64,000 nucleotides of DNA from Bifidobacterium goeldii (GCF_003951095.1 NZ_QXGL01000001.1:248001-312000); one strand, 5' to 3'; positions 44,712 through 52,947 are shown, counted from the stretch's first letter. Notes: generated from the sequence alone by a model not told the origin. Made by a program: numbers and translations.

Positions 44712-44995
44712 AGATCATCGTCCTCATCGTCCTCATCGTCTTCATCATCTTCTTCATCGTCGCTTGAGGCAGCCGCGTACTCTAATATCGCTTCCATCCA
44801 ATCTACCAAGGCTGAGAATACGAGGTCCCGCCAGCGCTCATCTTTGATAAGCCTCGGATGTGCTGTAGTCGTATTCGGCATGTCCGGGCCGCCTGTCAGC
44901 GAGCCAAGATCAATCGTCACGCCGTCGCTTCGTAATAATTCGATACGCAACTGGCGCGGATACACCATATTCGAGTCAACAACCTGCTGAATCAT
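44708..44995 (-). CDS. Small protein with poly-acidic tail
   Basis: A 95-residue protein; the last 18 residues are almost all Asp/Glu (DDEEDDEDDEDDEDDDL), encoded by GAT/GAC/GAA repeats at 44711-44765. The front part (MIQQVVDSNMVYPRQLRIEL) is alpha/beta-like. Such tails often mimic DNA or mediate protein contacts. Function unknown. Confidence 0.7.
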   Translation of the reverse strand: MIQQVVDSNMVYPRQLRIELLRSDGVTIDLGSLTGGPDMPNTTTAHPRLIKDERWRDLVFSALVDWMEAILEYAAASSDDEEDDEDDEDDEDDDL

Positions 44996-45029
44996 AATTT
45001 CCCCCTTTATCCCCGATCGGATTTTGCTG

Positions 45030-45263
45030 CTAGTCTTCGAAGCTCATGTTTTCGAGATGATCAATGATTTTGTGGCACACTCGGTCCAATGCGATTTTGA
45101 GATCGCGCGCACGGTAGCCATATGGCTCACAAGGCGTAGTAATCATGGGATGCCACATATCCCATTGATCCACGTCAGCTGAGGCGAGTGGGATTGAATG
45201 ATGGTATCCACGCTGCTCGTCTACCGCATGGTATGTGATCGTGACATATTCGCGCATACTCAT
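45030..45263 (-). CDS. Small phage protein of unknown function
   Basis: A 77-residue protein from ATG 45263 (MSMREYVTITYHAVDEQRG), whose start overlaps the upstream stop. Contains a WDMWHPMITTP stretch and a helical C-terminus (DRVCHKIIDHLENM). No domain recognised; part of the compact early operon. Confidence 0.6.
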   Translation of the reverse strand: MSMREYVTITYHAVDEQRGYHHSIPLASADVDQWDMWHPMITTPCEPYGYRARDLKIALDRVCHKIIDHLENMSFED

Positions 45264-45472
45264 TGCACACCTCCGAGCCTCAAGCAGGTAATAATCCAAG
45301 CCGCCCACGAGCCACTGGTGAGAATAGTGATAAGCAGTCCAGCTAGGGGACTCCACTCATCGCAATCGCTCTCACTGAGGACATGCATTAAGAGTCGTAA
45401 GCCGGTAATTATCAGACTGATATTGAGGACGAGCCAGACGAACATTCCTATAGCAAGCCACAAATCGCTCAT
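45260..45472 (-). CDS. Small two-TM membrane protein
   Basis: A 70-residue protein with two hydrophobic helices (LWLAIGMFVWLVLNISLIIT and AGLLITILTSGSWAAWIITC) and a short acidic loop (SESDCDEW). Position inside the replication operon; function unknown. Confidence 0.65.
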   Translation of the reverse strand: MSDLWLAIGMFVWLVLNISLIITGLRLLMHVLSESDCDEWSPLAGLLITILTSGSWAAWIITCLRLGGVQ

Positions 45473-45475
45473 AAA

Positions 45476-46063
45476 TCACCTCTTTCCTTGGTGGCGTTTG
45501 ATAGATTTCCAAATCGAAGCAAGCTCAGCATCCTGCAAGCCAGACGCGTGACCACGCTCATACAAGTCGCGCTCAATCTGCCGCTCATTATCGGGATGAT
45601 GCAGGAGCCTGCCGTAAGCCCACGCGTGCAACGTATCATTCCGCGCACCCTCCGGTATAGGCGTCATATCCGGGCGACCGTTCGATGAGCGTCGCAGCGG
45701 ATTCGGCTCGCGCATGACATCATCCACGCTAAAAACCTGCTGCACAGTAGCCGCCTGCTGTGGCTGGTCCATAAACTCTTTCTCGAGAAAACGCAGCATA
45801 GCCGGCGTCGCCTCTGGAATCACATCCATCTCAGGCATGTCACAAATCTGATATTTACCACCATTTGCCACGCTACCCGGTCCAAGCACGTAGCCTTTAC
45901 CAGCTACGCGTAGGTCAATAGGCATCATGTCCGGGTGCACCGCATTCTTCAACCGGCTAATATCAAAATCAGCAGGCAAACGATAATACAAGTGCAAGCC
46001 ATGCGGAGAACGCACCGCCAGAGTGGACGGCAGCACGCCAGTATCGTACTTGCCAATCTTGGA
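45476..46063 (-). pseudogene. C-terminal part of the Prim-Pol domain, separated by an in-frame stop
   Basis: The frame of the upstream helicase gene continues after its TAA without any shift: SKIGKYDTG, then VLPSTLAVRSPHGLHLYYRL (Prim-Pol His motif), PIDLRVAGKGYVLGPGSV (third acidic motif), and a 90-residue helical C-terminus. A GTG at 46036 could restart translation as a 186-residue protein, but this would omit conserved residues just before it. The first acidic pair (FVIDCD) is on the other side of the stop. Confidence 0.75.
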
Positions 46064-47896
46064 TTACAAAACCTGGAAGCCATGCGGCTGGCCTTCCTGC
46101 TTCGGCGCATCACAATCGATCACAAAAGTACGCCCCAGCAAAGGCACACAATAACGCGCCTGGTCCAAGCGAACCGTATCGGAAGTGCTGCGATGCTCAA
46201 GATCAGCATTCAAGCGTTTCCACGACAAGCTCACTTTCTCATCAACAACACCGTCCTTCTTCACCTTGCCCTCGCATGGAGCAAAACCAACCTGCCCCAT
46301 ACACAAGCCCTCAATTAGTTGCGCATTCTGCCGACAAGAATCCGCCACATCCAACAGCTGCAAAGAATCCACGCCAGGCATAGCCAGTGCATTCACCTCC
46401 ATACTCGCCTCCTCATCCGGTGCCTCCACGTCAGAATCCAATGCATTCGCGTACACGTCAAAACGCGCACGATCAGCCACACGAGCCACACGCTGCTGCC
46501 CGCCCGGCAGCGCAGTACTTGTACTGTTCTTCAACCCCAGCAAGTCAAGAAGAGAATCCGGCAAAGCCGCATGAAACTCATCACGATAATCCTGACGAGA
46601 CACCACCGGCTGCCCATAACGCTCCTCATTCTCCAAAATCGACGTAATCAGCCAATACGCCTCATCCGAAATCTGACGAGCAGGCGACAAATTCACCAAA
46701 TCCGGCACATCCGACTCCACCCACAAACGAGCGCTCGCAGCATAAAACGCGGCCGGATGCCTTTTACAAAAGGTTTCAATAGCGTGGTACTCGTCGTAAG
46801 AGCGGCCAACAGCTGGGTGCATGTCGATCTTGACGAAGCGACGCCGATCCGATTTTTCTGACGAGTCAGCGAAAGCCATATTTGTCAAGATCACCATGGT
46901 CGCCGTCGGTGACACAGTACGATACTTACCACCAGTCACACGAGCCTGCATCTCCGAACCTGTAGACAATGCACGCAACGAAGGCAGCATGCTTTCGATG
47001 ACTTCACAAGCTTCATCGTCATAGGCGAATGCTTTACCGTCCATCGCATCATTCATACTCTCGCGATTCAGCGTGTAGCCGCCTCCAGAGCAGTATTGAG
47101 CCACACTAAAACCGGGAAAAACACGCTCAGAGCCAAGCACACCCATGACAGCCTGACGCATAATCAGCGTCTTACCATCACCACCATGCCCACTAAGCAC
47201 ATAGCTCAGCTGCTTAAACGGCTCCAACCACGGAGTAGCAAACAAACGAATCAGATTACGCGCGGAAGACTCATCATTGGTGAGCCAGCGGGCGATATTC
47301 CACGCTTGCTGTACCGCAGCATTACCCATGCCAGTCGGCGGCAAAGTCTGCGTCACCGCAATATCATTCTCACCCCGATACTCCATAAGCTTGCCATTCA
47401 CACGAATCCACACACACGGATCAACCCGCAAACCACGCTCAACCTGCGGAAACCATTGAGCACGCTTCGCCTCACGCAAAATAGCAGCACTCATATTCGG
47501 ATTACGCTTACTACTATTCGCATTTGCGCCGATCCCGTACTCGTCTTCGATGCTTTTAATCGGATGCCACGAATTCAAAATCAGACGATCGCCAGGATGA
47601 TCAGTATCATCCACATCACGCCGCCAGAGACGATCCTGCGACGGACAGTAACGCAAATGATGCTCACGCAACTCCCAAATCGCTTTCTGATACCCCGCAT
47701 CCACGACCGGACTCTTATTCTTGCCCTCACCATCACAGACGAGCTCAAGATTATGACCGGTGAGCGTGCGAATGATTGTGAAATCGTTCGCCGGGGTGAA
47801 AGTCAGGTCAAGCAGTTTAAAACAGCCGAAGAATTTGGCTGGGAGAGTGTCCGTTTCAATCGGCGAATAATCCTTGTATTGACCGTCTAGTGTCAT
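46064..47896 (-). CDS. D5/P4-type helicase fused to the start of a Prim-Pol domain
   Basis: A 610-residue replication protein. The N-terminal 190 residues are a D5_N-like region; the superfamily 3 helicase has Walker A SGHGGDGKTLI near 235 and KAFAYDDEACEV as Walker B, with VILTNMAF as motif C. The last 35 residues (RYCVPLLGRTFVIDCDAPKQ) begin a Prim-Pol domain that is cut by TAA at 46064-46066. Helicase first and Prim-Pol last is the reverse of the usual order. The upstream repeat region 47916-48135 may be its origin. Confidence 0.88.
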   Translation of the reverse strand: MTLDGQYKDYSPIETDTLPAKFFGCFKLLDLTFTPANDFTIIRTLTGHNLELVCDGEGKNKSPVVDAGYQKAIWELREHHLRYCPSQDRLWRRDVDDTDHPGDRLILNSWHPIKSIEDEYGIGANANSSKRNPNMSAAILREAKRAQWFPQVERGLRVDPCVWIRVNGKLMEYRGENDIAVTQTLPPTGMGNAAVQQAWNIARWLTNDESSARNLIRLFATPWLEPFKQLSYVLSGHGGDGKTLIMRQAVMGVLGSERVFPGFSVAQYCSGGGYTLNRESMNDAMDGKAFAYDDEACEVIESMLPSLRALSTGSEMQARVTGGKYRTVSPTATMVILTNMAFADSSEKSDRRRFVKIDMHPAVGRSYDEYHAIETFCKRHPAAFYAASARLWVESDVPDLVNLSPARQISDEAYWLITSILENEERYGQPVVSRQDYRDEFHAALPDSLLDLLGLKNSTSTALPGGQQRVARVADRARFDVYANALDSDVEAPDEEASMEVNALAMPGVDSLQLLDVADSCRQNAQLIEGLCMGQVGFAPCEGKVKKDGVVDEKVSLSWKRLNADLEHRSTSDTVRLDQARYCVPLLGRTFVIDCDAPKQEGQPHGFQVL

Positions 47897-47915
47897 TGAA
47901 GATCACCTCGGCAGG

Positions 47916-48135
47916 TCTTACGTCTTACAGCCCCTAAACAAACACCATTACATACATACTTACTTATATATAGAGTAAAAACAACGTAAGAGTTGTAATA
48001 TATGGTCTGTAATGGCGTAATACCAACAAAAAAGGTCTTACTTTGGCAAAGTAAGAGTGCGTAAGACACGTAAGACTTGAGTTGAATTACAGTGTTTTGA
48101 GCCGGCGAGAGACTACGCGCTATGACATCTCTTAC
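47916..48135. repeat. Eight GTAAGA-type repeats: candidate phage replication origin
   Basis: TCTTAC/GTAAGA hexamers at 47916, 47923, 47986, 48036, 48051, 48061, 48070 and 48130, several extended to GTAAGAC. The copies at 48036-48056 form a perfect 9-bp hairpin. The stretch is AT-rich, just upstream of the helicase, and no convincing gene lies in 47897-48237. Confidence 0.6.
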
Positions 48136-48237
48136 GTTTTGCATCGTCAGACTCCTTGAATGATGTACGACTAGTTTGGCTGGTTCGGTCGGCTGATTTT
48201 TCACGTCAGTCGACCAAACCTGTTGACTGCTTGCTGG

Positions 48238-49089
48238 TTAGAATTCTGGCTCCTGCTCGCTACCACCGTGTGGGCGAGCCTGCAAAATCACGCGTTGAAT
48301 ATCCGTAGCCAGGAAACCGGTCATGGTTTGGATTTCTGGCACGCTCTTACCAGCCGCATGCATTTGCAAAACCTGCTGTTCATCTACTCGCGGCGCTGCT
48401 GGCGTGGCTGCTTGTGCGGGTGTGCTCAAATTCGGATTCTGAGACATGGGCGCCTGCTGCGGGTATCCGAATGAGGGTTGAGTTGGAGTAGGCGCGTACG
48501 GGGCCGGCTGGGGCATGTTTTGAGGCGGATTCATAGCAAGATCAGCGGGTGACTGGTGTTCAATCACGTATTCGAATAGTTTGGCTGGCTGCCGATTCGC
48601 GTTCCGCTCACCATACCCGGTGAAGGTGGCAGTGAAATGGTCGCCAGGCTTAATCTCACTCGCCTTCTTCAAGCCAGCATTACGCAAGGCATTGAGCCAT
48701 GCGCGGCGTTGGACACCCCAGCCTTTGATGTACACGGTACGGCGCCCGTCATCGTCTTCTACATTCGGATCCGTGATGCCAGTGTCGATGGTCACGACAA
48801 CTTGCAGGCATGGAGATCCGTCTTTCCAGAATTGCGGTTCTTTGGTGGTGTAGTCGCGTACTTGGCTGGCTGTCACGTTTTCGATAATGCCGCTTACCCT
48901 GTCGCCGGGTTGTTCGAAGTGGGCGCTTTTGCTGGATTGGCGGCTGATTTGGTCGAGCATTTCAGCAGCACTCATTTGCACGGCAGGCTGTGGTGCTTGC
49001 TGTGGCGGGTAGCCTTGTGCTTGTGGTGGATAGCCTTGCTGTGGCTGGTATCCGTATCCTTGCTGTTGGTAGTTGTTTTGACCGTACAT
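48238..49089 (-). CDS. Single-stranded-DNA-binding-like phage protein
   Basis: A 283-residue protein. The N-terminal 40 residues are Gln/Tyr/Pro-rich repeats (MYGQNNYQQQGYGYQPQ); residues 60-175 contain an OB-fold-like domain (VSGIIENVTASQVRDY, LQVVVTIDTGITDP, GDHFTATFTGYGE) seen in actinobacteriophage SSB-like proteins. The C-terminal part is Pro-rich with a short helical end. Context between the nuclease and the helicase supports a replication or recombination role. Confidence 0.75.
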   Translation of the reverse strand: MYGQNNYQQQGYGYQPQQGYPPQAQGYPPQQAPQPAVQMSAAEMLDQISRQSSKSAHFEQPGDRVSGIIENVTASQVRDYTTKEPQFWKDGSPCLQVVVTIDTGITDPNVEDDDGRRTVYIKGWGVQRRAWLNALRNAGLKKASEIKPGDHFTATFTGYGERNANRQPAKLFEYVIEHQSPADLAMNPPQNMPQPAPYAPTPTQPSFGYPQQAPMSQNPNLSTPAQAATPAAPRVDEQQVLQMHAAGKSVPEIQTMTGFLATDIQRVILQARPHGGSEQEPEF

Positions 49090-49104
49090 AATGGTTTTTC
49101 TCCT

Positions 49105-50040
49105 TTATTGGTTGTTTGGTTGGTAGGTTGGTTGGATGAGGGGGATGAGGGCGAGCCATTCACTGGGCACGTTTATTCGTGAGGCTGGTGGGTCGAATTC
49201 TGGTAGGCCGGTTATCATGTCATCAACCCATGTGCCGCAGTCGAAGCAGTGGGTCGACGACCTGGGTAGGCGGTTTATCCACGCGTCTAAGGTGGGTAAC
49301 CCGTCGCGCATGCGAATGGTGTCCATGAACGCTTTCAGCATGTTCGCGCGTTGTAATGCCCACATGCCAGGTTGTGGGTCGAAGGGCATTTCGACGGGGT
49401 ATGCGCTTGCTAGGCTTACCGCATTCCTGGGTAGGTAGTAGACGCATGATCGTTCTACTGTTTCGCCCATGCGGGTGAGGCCGATACCGTAGAGGCTTGC
49501 TTGGATGCGATAGGTTTGTGATGGGCCGGTAGCTTTGACGGTTTTGATGGTTCGGTCGCTTACGATTTTCCAATCGCATGTGGCGTGAGCTTTACGATCG
49601 TACAGGTCGATACTGCCGGTGATCTCATACCCGTCATTGATCCCATGCAAGGCCCCTACCGTTACACGTAGTTCGGTCTGCCAGCGATGCTCATACTGGT
49701 CGGTTCCCTCGCTAAGGTCTCGAAAGAGACGTTCGAAATGCTCATGTACGCAAGTACCGATGAAGGGCAGCCAGCTCACAGCCTGGTTAGCGTGCTTCCA
49801 TCCAGCGAGTTTTGCCGCCAGACAGTGCACACAATCGGTGCCGAGTTCACTGGGTCCGATATGGGCTTGTAGACTGCGCGGTTGGGTAGCAATATGGTTT
49901 TCGATAATCGCCCGGATTTCATTCCACAAGAATGGGTCTTCCATTAAGTCCACGCTCACGTCTGGCGGCATAGGTGGCTCGGGTAAGCGTTGTTCTACCG
50001 GTTGAGGTTGCTGTAAGTCGATGGGAATGAAGTCGCTCAT
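49105..50040 (-). CDS. PD-(D/E)xK exonuclease, YqaJ/Cas4-like
   Basis: A 311-residue nuclease. The motifs ITGSIDLYD and CDWKIVSD give the Asp and D-x-K of the PD-(D/E)xK fold, YRIQASLYGIGL a conserved helix, and cysteines in DCVHCLAAK and HCFDCG could bind an Fe-S cluster as in Cas4. Phages use it for recombination with the SSB-like partner downstream. No cas genes accompany it. Confidence 0.85.
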   Translation of the reverse strand: MSDFIPIDLQQPQPVEQRLPEPPMPPDVSVDLMEDPFLWNEIRAIIENHIATQPRSLQAHIGPSELGTDCVHCLAAKLAGWKHANQAVSWLPFIGTCVHEHFERLFRDLSEGTDQYEHRWQTELRVTVGALHGINDGYEITGSIDLYDRKAHATCDWKIVSDRTIKTVKATGPSQTYRIQASLYGIGLTRMGETVERSCVYYLPRNAVSLASAYPVEMPFDPQPGMWALQRANMLKAFMDTIRMRDGLPTLDAWINRLPRSSTHCFDCGTWVDDMITGLPEFDPPASRINVPSEWLALIPLIQPTYQPNNQ

Positions 50041-50303
50041 CTACTACGCCCTACTTTCTTTTCTAAGTTCCAGACTCGATCTTGAAGATTCGCGATATGC
50101 TGCTCAAAATCGTCTAAGCGTTTTTCTTGATCTGAATCTTTTTGAGAGTCTTCGCGGGAAAGCTCACTGATTTTTCCGATGATTTCTTTGCAGAGGGCAA
50201 AGAAATCATCGGATTTAAAAACATAGAGATCCTCACTAATGCCCAGGTCGAAGGTGTTGAATGTTCGGCTGAGGATTGAGCTGATTTCGTCACTGGTGAT
50301 CAT
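50037..50303 (-). CDS. Small coiled-coil protein
   Basis: An 88-residue acidic/basic protein; residues 45-85 form a coiled coil (DQEKRLDDFEQHIANLQDRV). Start and stop overlap both neighbours by four bases. It may be an accessory of the adjacent recombination genes; unknown. Confidence 0.7.
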   Translation of the reverse strand: MITSDEISSILSRTFNTFDLGISEDLYVFKSDDFFALCKEIIGKISELSREDSQKDSDQEKRLDDFEQHIANLQDRVWNLEKKVGRSR

Positions 50304-50887
50304 GCGACCACCACCGTGGGGCTGCTAGCGGTCTGGTAGGCTTCGAGTGCAGCGGGCGCAAACTGCTGCCGCACCATCTTCGTATCCAACGCATTCTTGT
50401 AAAGTTGTGGATACTTGTCAGCCGGGTAAGCTTTTTCGAGTTTGCGCGCATCCAAGCGACGTGCACCGTTTTTTACGGTGACGGTCAAGGCTCCAGCCTC
50501 ATACGTGCCAGGAGTGGGATGGGATACGAGAATCTGCTGTTTAATGGATTCGCGTTCTTCTTGCAGTTCTTTGATTTGATTGTCGATGATGGCGATTCGC
50601 TGGGCTTGCTGGAGGAATAAACGGTGTTCTAGGCTTGGTCCATCGTTCGTTGCTGCCGGTGGGGTGTTGAGTGCGTCTAATGCTTGAGTGGTTGATTGCA
50701 TCATTTGGTTTATCCTTTGATTGAGGAGTGTCATATCTGCTACTGGTAGGACTTGTACGGGATGGTTGACGGCTCCGTCTACGAGCGCGTGAGCTATGAC
50801 CGCGCTATAAGCGAGCGCATAACTCGTGGGACTGGTGAGATGCCCGCAGACGGAGCAGCACGCCGCATATTGACGGCTACTTGTCAA
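50300..50887 (-). CDS. Recombination-linked helical protein
   Basis: A 195-residue protein commonly found upstream of YqaJ nucleases. It has a CCSVCGHL cysteine group at the N-terminus, a coiled coil (QRIAIIDNQIKELQEERES) and a conserved-looking C-terminus (ARRLDARKLEKAYPADKYP). The longest start is TTG 50887, overlapping the upstream stop; an ATG at 50734 is a possible alternative. Function not established. Confidence 0.7.
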   Translation of the reverse strand: MTSSRQYAACCSVCGHLTSPTSYALAYSAVIAHALVDGAVNHPVQVLPVADMTLLNQRINQMMQSTTQALDALNTPPAATNDGPSLEHRLFLQQAQRIAIIDNQIKELQEERESIKQQILVSHPTPGTYEAGALTVTVKNGARRLDARKLEKAYPADKYPQLYKNALDTKMVRQQFAPAALEAYQTASSPTVVVA

Positions 50888-51182
50888 TTTCAGGCATTTC
50901 TACCGTGATACTTGTCTGATCGGGATCGCGGAGAAGACGACCGATAAGATCAGCATTCTTCAGTATCTTCTGCGCGATCATGAAAGCACTCTCGAGCGCG
51001 TGCTTTTGATTCGGTGTGAGCGTCTTATCGGGCAGCTTGCTGCTTTTGTCGATGAAGATGGCGGCACTGTCTGCGATTTTGCTGGCGACTGGTACGAGTG
51101 GTGCGAGGCTCGCAGCTAGATCCGTGTCAGGCAGTAAAGCGTTTTCGACCGCGTACACTGGCGCTGAATGCTTAGTAGTCAT
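50877..51182 (-). CDS. Small phage protein of unknown function
   Basis: A 101-residue, mostly helical, mildly acidic protein (MTTKHSAPVYAVENALLPDT), start overlapping the rusA stop (ATGA). Contains a KLPDKTLTPNQKHALESAF helix pair. No family recognised. Part of the early leftward operon. Confidence 0.65.
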   Translation of the reverse strand: MTTKHSAPVYAVENALLPDTDLAASLAPLVPVASKIADSAAIFIDKSSKLPDKTLTPNQKHALESAFMIAQKILKNADLIGRLLRDPDQTSITVEMPEIDK

Positions 51183-51655
51183 TGTGTGTTTTCCTTTGGC
51201 TGGTATTCGGGTAATTGTCTGATTTGTACGAGTAGATGCGGCTCGTACACGGTGCCGGAAAAGGTGAGTGGATCGCCTTTTTTTCTTTTGCGGAAGACTC
51301 CACGTCTTACGCCTTTTACCTTTTGGTCGGGCGTGATTTTTCGCGCGCTGATGTGCATGATTTGCGCATCATCCGTGTAGGCGAGCGCATTAAGAGCGTC
51401 GAGGACGAGTTTGAGGAGATTGTCAATGTCGGGTTTTCCTTGTTTGCTCATCCAGAATTCTGCTTCTACGCTTACGGGCCCGGTGAGGGGTTTGGCGTGG
51501 GGGTAGCAGCGGCGGAATTCGGCGAAAATGCGTTCTTCGGCGTGGAGTGTTTTTTTAGGGGTGATGGCGTGTCCTTGGTAGACGCGTGGTCGTGCTTTTG
51601 CGACCGGGTCGCCGGGCAGGCTAAGAGTGAATTCTTGAGGCTGGTCGACTGTCAC
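51179..51655 (-). CDS. rusA: RusA-like Holliday junction resolvase
   Basis: A 158-residue endonuclease. The RusA signature GKPDIDNLLKLVLDALN is at about 92-108, with the catalytic Asp residues; further LPGDPVAKARPRV at the N-terminus and YTDDAQIMHISARK after it. Starts with GTG that overlaps the upstream TGA. Likely resolves replication or recombination intermediates. Confidence 0.92.
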   Translation of the reverse strand: MTVDQPQEFTLSLPGDPVAKARPRVYQGHAITPKKTLHAEERIFAEFRRCYPHAKPLTGPVSVEAEFWMSKQGKPDIDNLLKLVLDALNALAYTDDAQIMHISARKITPDQKVKGVRRGVFRKRKKGDPLTFSGTVYEPHLLVQIRQLPEYQPKENTQ

Positions 51656-51906
51656 GTGCGCTCTTCCTGTGGAAGGTGATTACTAGGGCGTAGGGCTGTC
51701 GTGAAGGTGATGGTGCTGCTACCGCCTATCACGTAATGCTGGTAGTCATTCAGGTACAGGAGTGTGAGCCCGTTTCGACGTGTGACCGCGTGCACGGTAA
51801 ACGCTAGGTACGGGATTGCTGTACACGTGAGGAAGACCACGTCACCTGGTGCGACGTCTTTTAGGTCGCTTATTTTCATCCCGTGGTGGAGGAGCTCATG
51901 CCACAT
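51652..51906 (-). CDS. Small beta-rich phage protein
   Basis: An 84-residue protein (MWHELLHHGMKISDLKDVAP) with alternating hydrophobic strands (GDVVFLTCTAIPYLAFTVHA, NGLTLLYLND). ATG 51906 has GGAAG upstream inside the previous gene. No known domain. Confidence 0.65.
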   Translation of the reverse strand: MWHELLHHGMKISDLKDVAPGDVVFLTCTAIPYLAFTVHAVTRRNGLTLLYLNDYQHYVIGGSSTITFTTALRPSNHLPQEERT

Positions 51907-52249
51907 GCTGAGCTTCCTTTTCGTGGTGGATTCGAGCGGTGATAATCCCGTTTAGGTCGCTGATTTGGGCGGCGATTTTTTGAGCGCGCACGTTAATCTC
52001 ATGCTCCCCGTCCATGTATGCGGCGTATGCGACGGTAGACACCGCATCATAAGCGTCAGCGAGCATGTCAATATAATGCTGCAATCGGTGCAATCTTTCG
52101 TTTGAGTCCGATTCTTCTTGACTCTCCGAGTCGCAGCCGAGGTGTGCAGCAATCCACATAATCGCGTCTTTTATCTCCTGCTCACTGACTGGCGAATCAT
52201 GATATTCACCGCAGATTGCACACTTGGTATTCTGATTTTCGTCCACCAT
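51896..52249 (-). CDS. Phage protein with N-terminal CxxC motif
   Basis: A 117-residue helical protein starting MVDENQNTKCAICGEYHDSP; the CAICGEYH group could be a small zinc knuckle. The rest forms amphipathic helices (RLHRLQHYIDMLADAYDAV). AAAGGAAAA precedes the ATG. Function unknown. Confidence 0.65.
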   Translation of the reverse strand: MVDENQNTKCAICGEYHDSPVSEQEIKDAIMWIAAHLGCDSESQEESDSNERLHRLQHYIDMLADAYDAVSTVAYAAYMDGEHEINVRAQKIAAQISDLNGIITARIHHEKEAQHVA

Positions 52250-52328
52250 AATTTTCCTTTCACTAGTGTTGTGGTGGGTGGGTTGAGGCTGGGAAGAAAA
52301 GGCAATGTGACCAACCTCAACCCTTTAT

Positions 52329-52375
52329 TGCTGCCTGATTTTTCGCTATGACGAGTGACAAAAAGTCAGGCAGCA
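52329..52375. promoter_or_regulatory. 10-bp inverted repeat in early leader
   Basis: TGCTGCCTGA/TCAGGCAGCA (52329-52338 with 52366-52375), between the DivIVA-like gene and the next start. The inner bases can add TTTTT/AAAAA pairs. Attenuator or terminator candidate. Confidence 0.45.
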
Positions 52376-52378
52376 AGC

Positions 52379-52540
52379 CTAAATAGTGTTCCGATACGTT
52401 TGAAGCTCAGCCCAAAGCACTGCGATGGTGGCAGCGGCCTGGTCGAGTAGGTCGTCTACTTGGTCGGTGTCGTAGCCGCCGCGCAGGTAGTGGACGGTGA
52501 ATGTGGCGTTATGTATGTCGTTTGGGGTGAGGAGTTTCAT
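52379..52540 (-). CDS. 53-aa DivIVA-domain-like protein
   Basis: A 53-residue protein: MKLLTPNDIHNATFTVHYLR, then GGYDTDQVDDLLDQAAATIA. The F-x-GYD-x-x-x-VD-x-L-LD pattern is that of the N-terminal DivIVA/Wag31 domain that senses membrane curvature at actinobacterial growth poles. It lacks the long coiled coil. The start overlaps the upstream stop (ATGA). It may contact the host polar growth machinery; inference. Confidence 0.7.
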   Translation of the reverse strand: MKLLTPNDIHNATFTVHYLRGGYDTDQVDDLLDQAAATIAVLWAELQTYRNTI

Positions 52541-52773
52541 TGTTTGCCGGCTTTCCCATACAGGTAGTCGGCAGTGCTGTACCGATTCCGCTCGTCAGCG
52601 CGTTCAATATCTTCGCGTCGCCAACCAAGGAATTTCTTCCCGTTACGAACAGGTTCCGGGTATGGGCTGGCCAATACGCCAGACGACCACTTAGTTACGG
52701 TCGAATACGATTTGCCAGCGTGTTTCATCATGTCTTGTATCGACATCAATGGCGCTGCTTCTGCTTGGCTCAT
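52537..52773 (-). CDS. AlpA/excisionase-like helix-turn-helix protein
   Basis: A 78-residue winged-helix-type regulator: SIQDMMKHAGKSYSTVTKW, then NGKKFLGWRREDIERADERN, the AlpA/MerR-like pattern of phage excisionases. ATG 52773 has AGAAAGGA upstream; the open frame runs 56 codons further through non-coding sequence. Candidate Xis for the integrase at the right end. Confidence 0.8.
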   Translation of the reverse strand: MSQAEAAPLMSIQDMMKHAGKSYSTVTKWSSGVLASPYPEPVRNGKKFLGWRREDIERADERNRYSTADYLYGKAGKQ

Positions 52774-52810
52774 CGTGATATCCTTTCTACTGATACCTCT
52801 ATTGCGTTGG

Positions 52811-52840
52811 AGCCCCGTTGCCGCGGGGCTTTTTGTTTTT
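52811..52840 (+). terminator. Hairpin with plus-strand T-run
   Basis: AGCCCCG/CGGGGCT (52811-52817 with 52824-52830) followed by TTTTGTTTTT on the plus strand, although flanking genes read leftward. Similar in form to 44238-44260. Confidence 0.45.
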
Positions 52841-52846
52841 GCTATG

Positions 52847-52939
52847 TGGGGCTGGCCGGAATCGCACCAGCGCCCGTCGTTTGCCTCACGCTGACAGATG
52901 GCGTGTGATCTGCGAACCGGGGGCAACTTGCACAGTCCC
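52847..52939 (-). tRNA. tRNA-like sequence, probably degenerate
   Basis: On the minus strand: acceptor GGGACTG/CAGCCCC (one A-C mismatch), anticodon-like stem CACGC/GCGTG with a 9-nt loop, long variable region and a good T arm (GCTGG, loop TGCGATT, CCGGC). Length 92-93 nt suits a class II tRNA, but the D arm is poor and the anticodon cannot be set. Could be a decayed phage tRNA or a tRNA mimic. Confidence 0.35.
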
Positions 52940-52947
52940 AAAACCGG

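Noticed and set aside
47893..48204. Minus-strand 103-codon open frame upstream of the helicase
   Set aside because: It runs through the GTAAGA repeats, is AT-rich, has no ribosome site and non-protein-like composition.
49105..50040. Cas4 of a CRISPR adaptation module
   Set aside because: Cas4-like cysteines are present, but the neighbours are phage recombination genes and no cas1/cas2 exist; YqaJ-type phage nuclease fits better.
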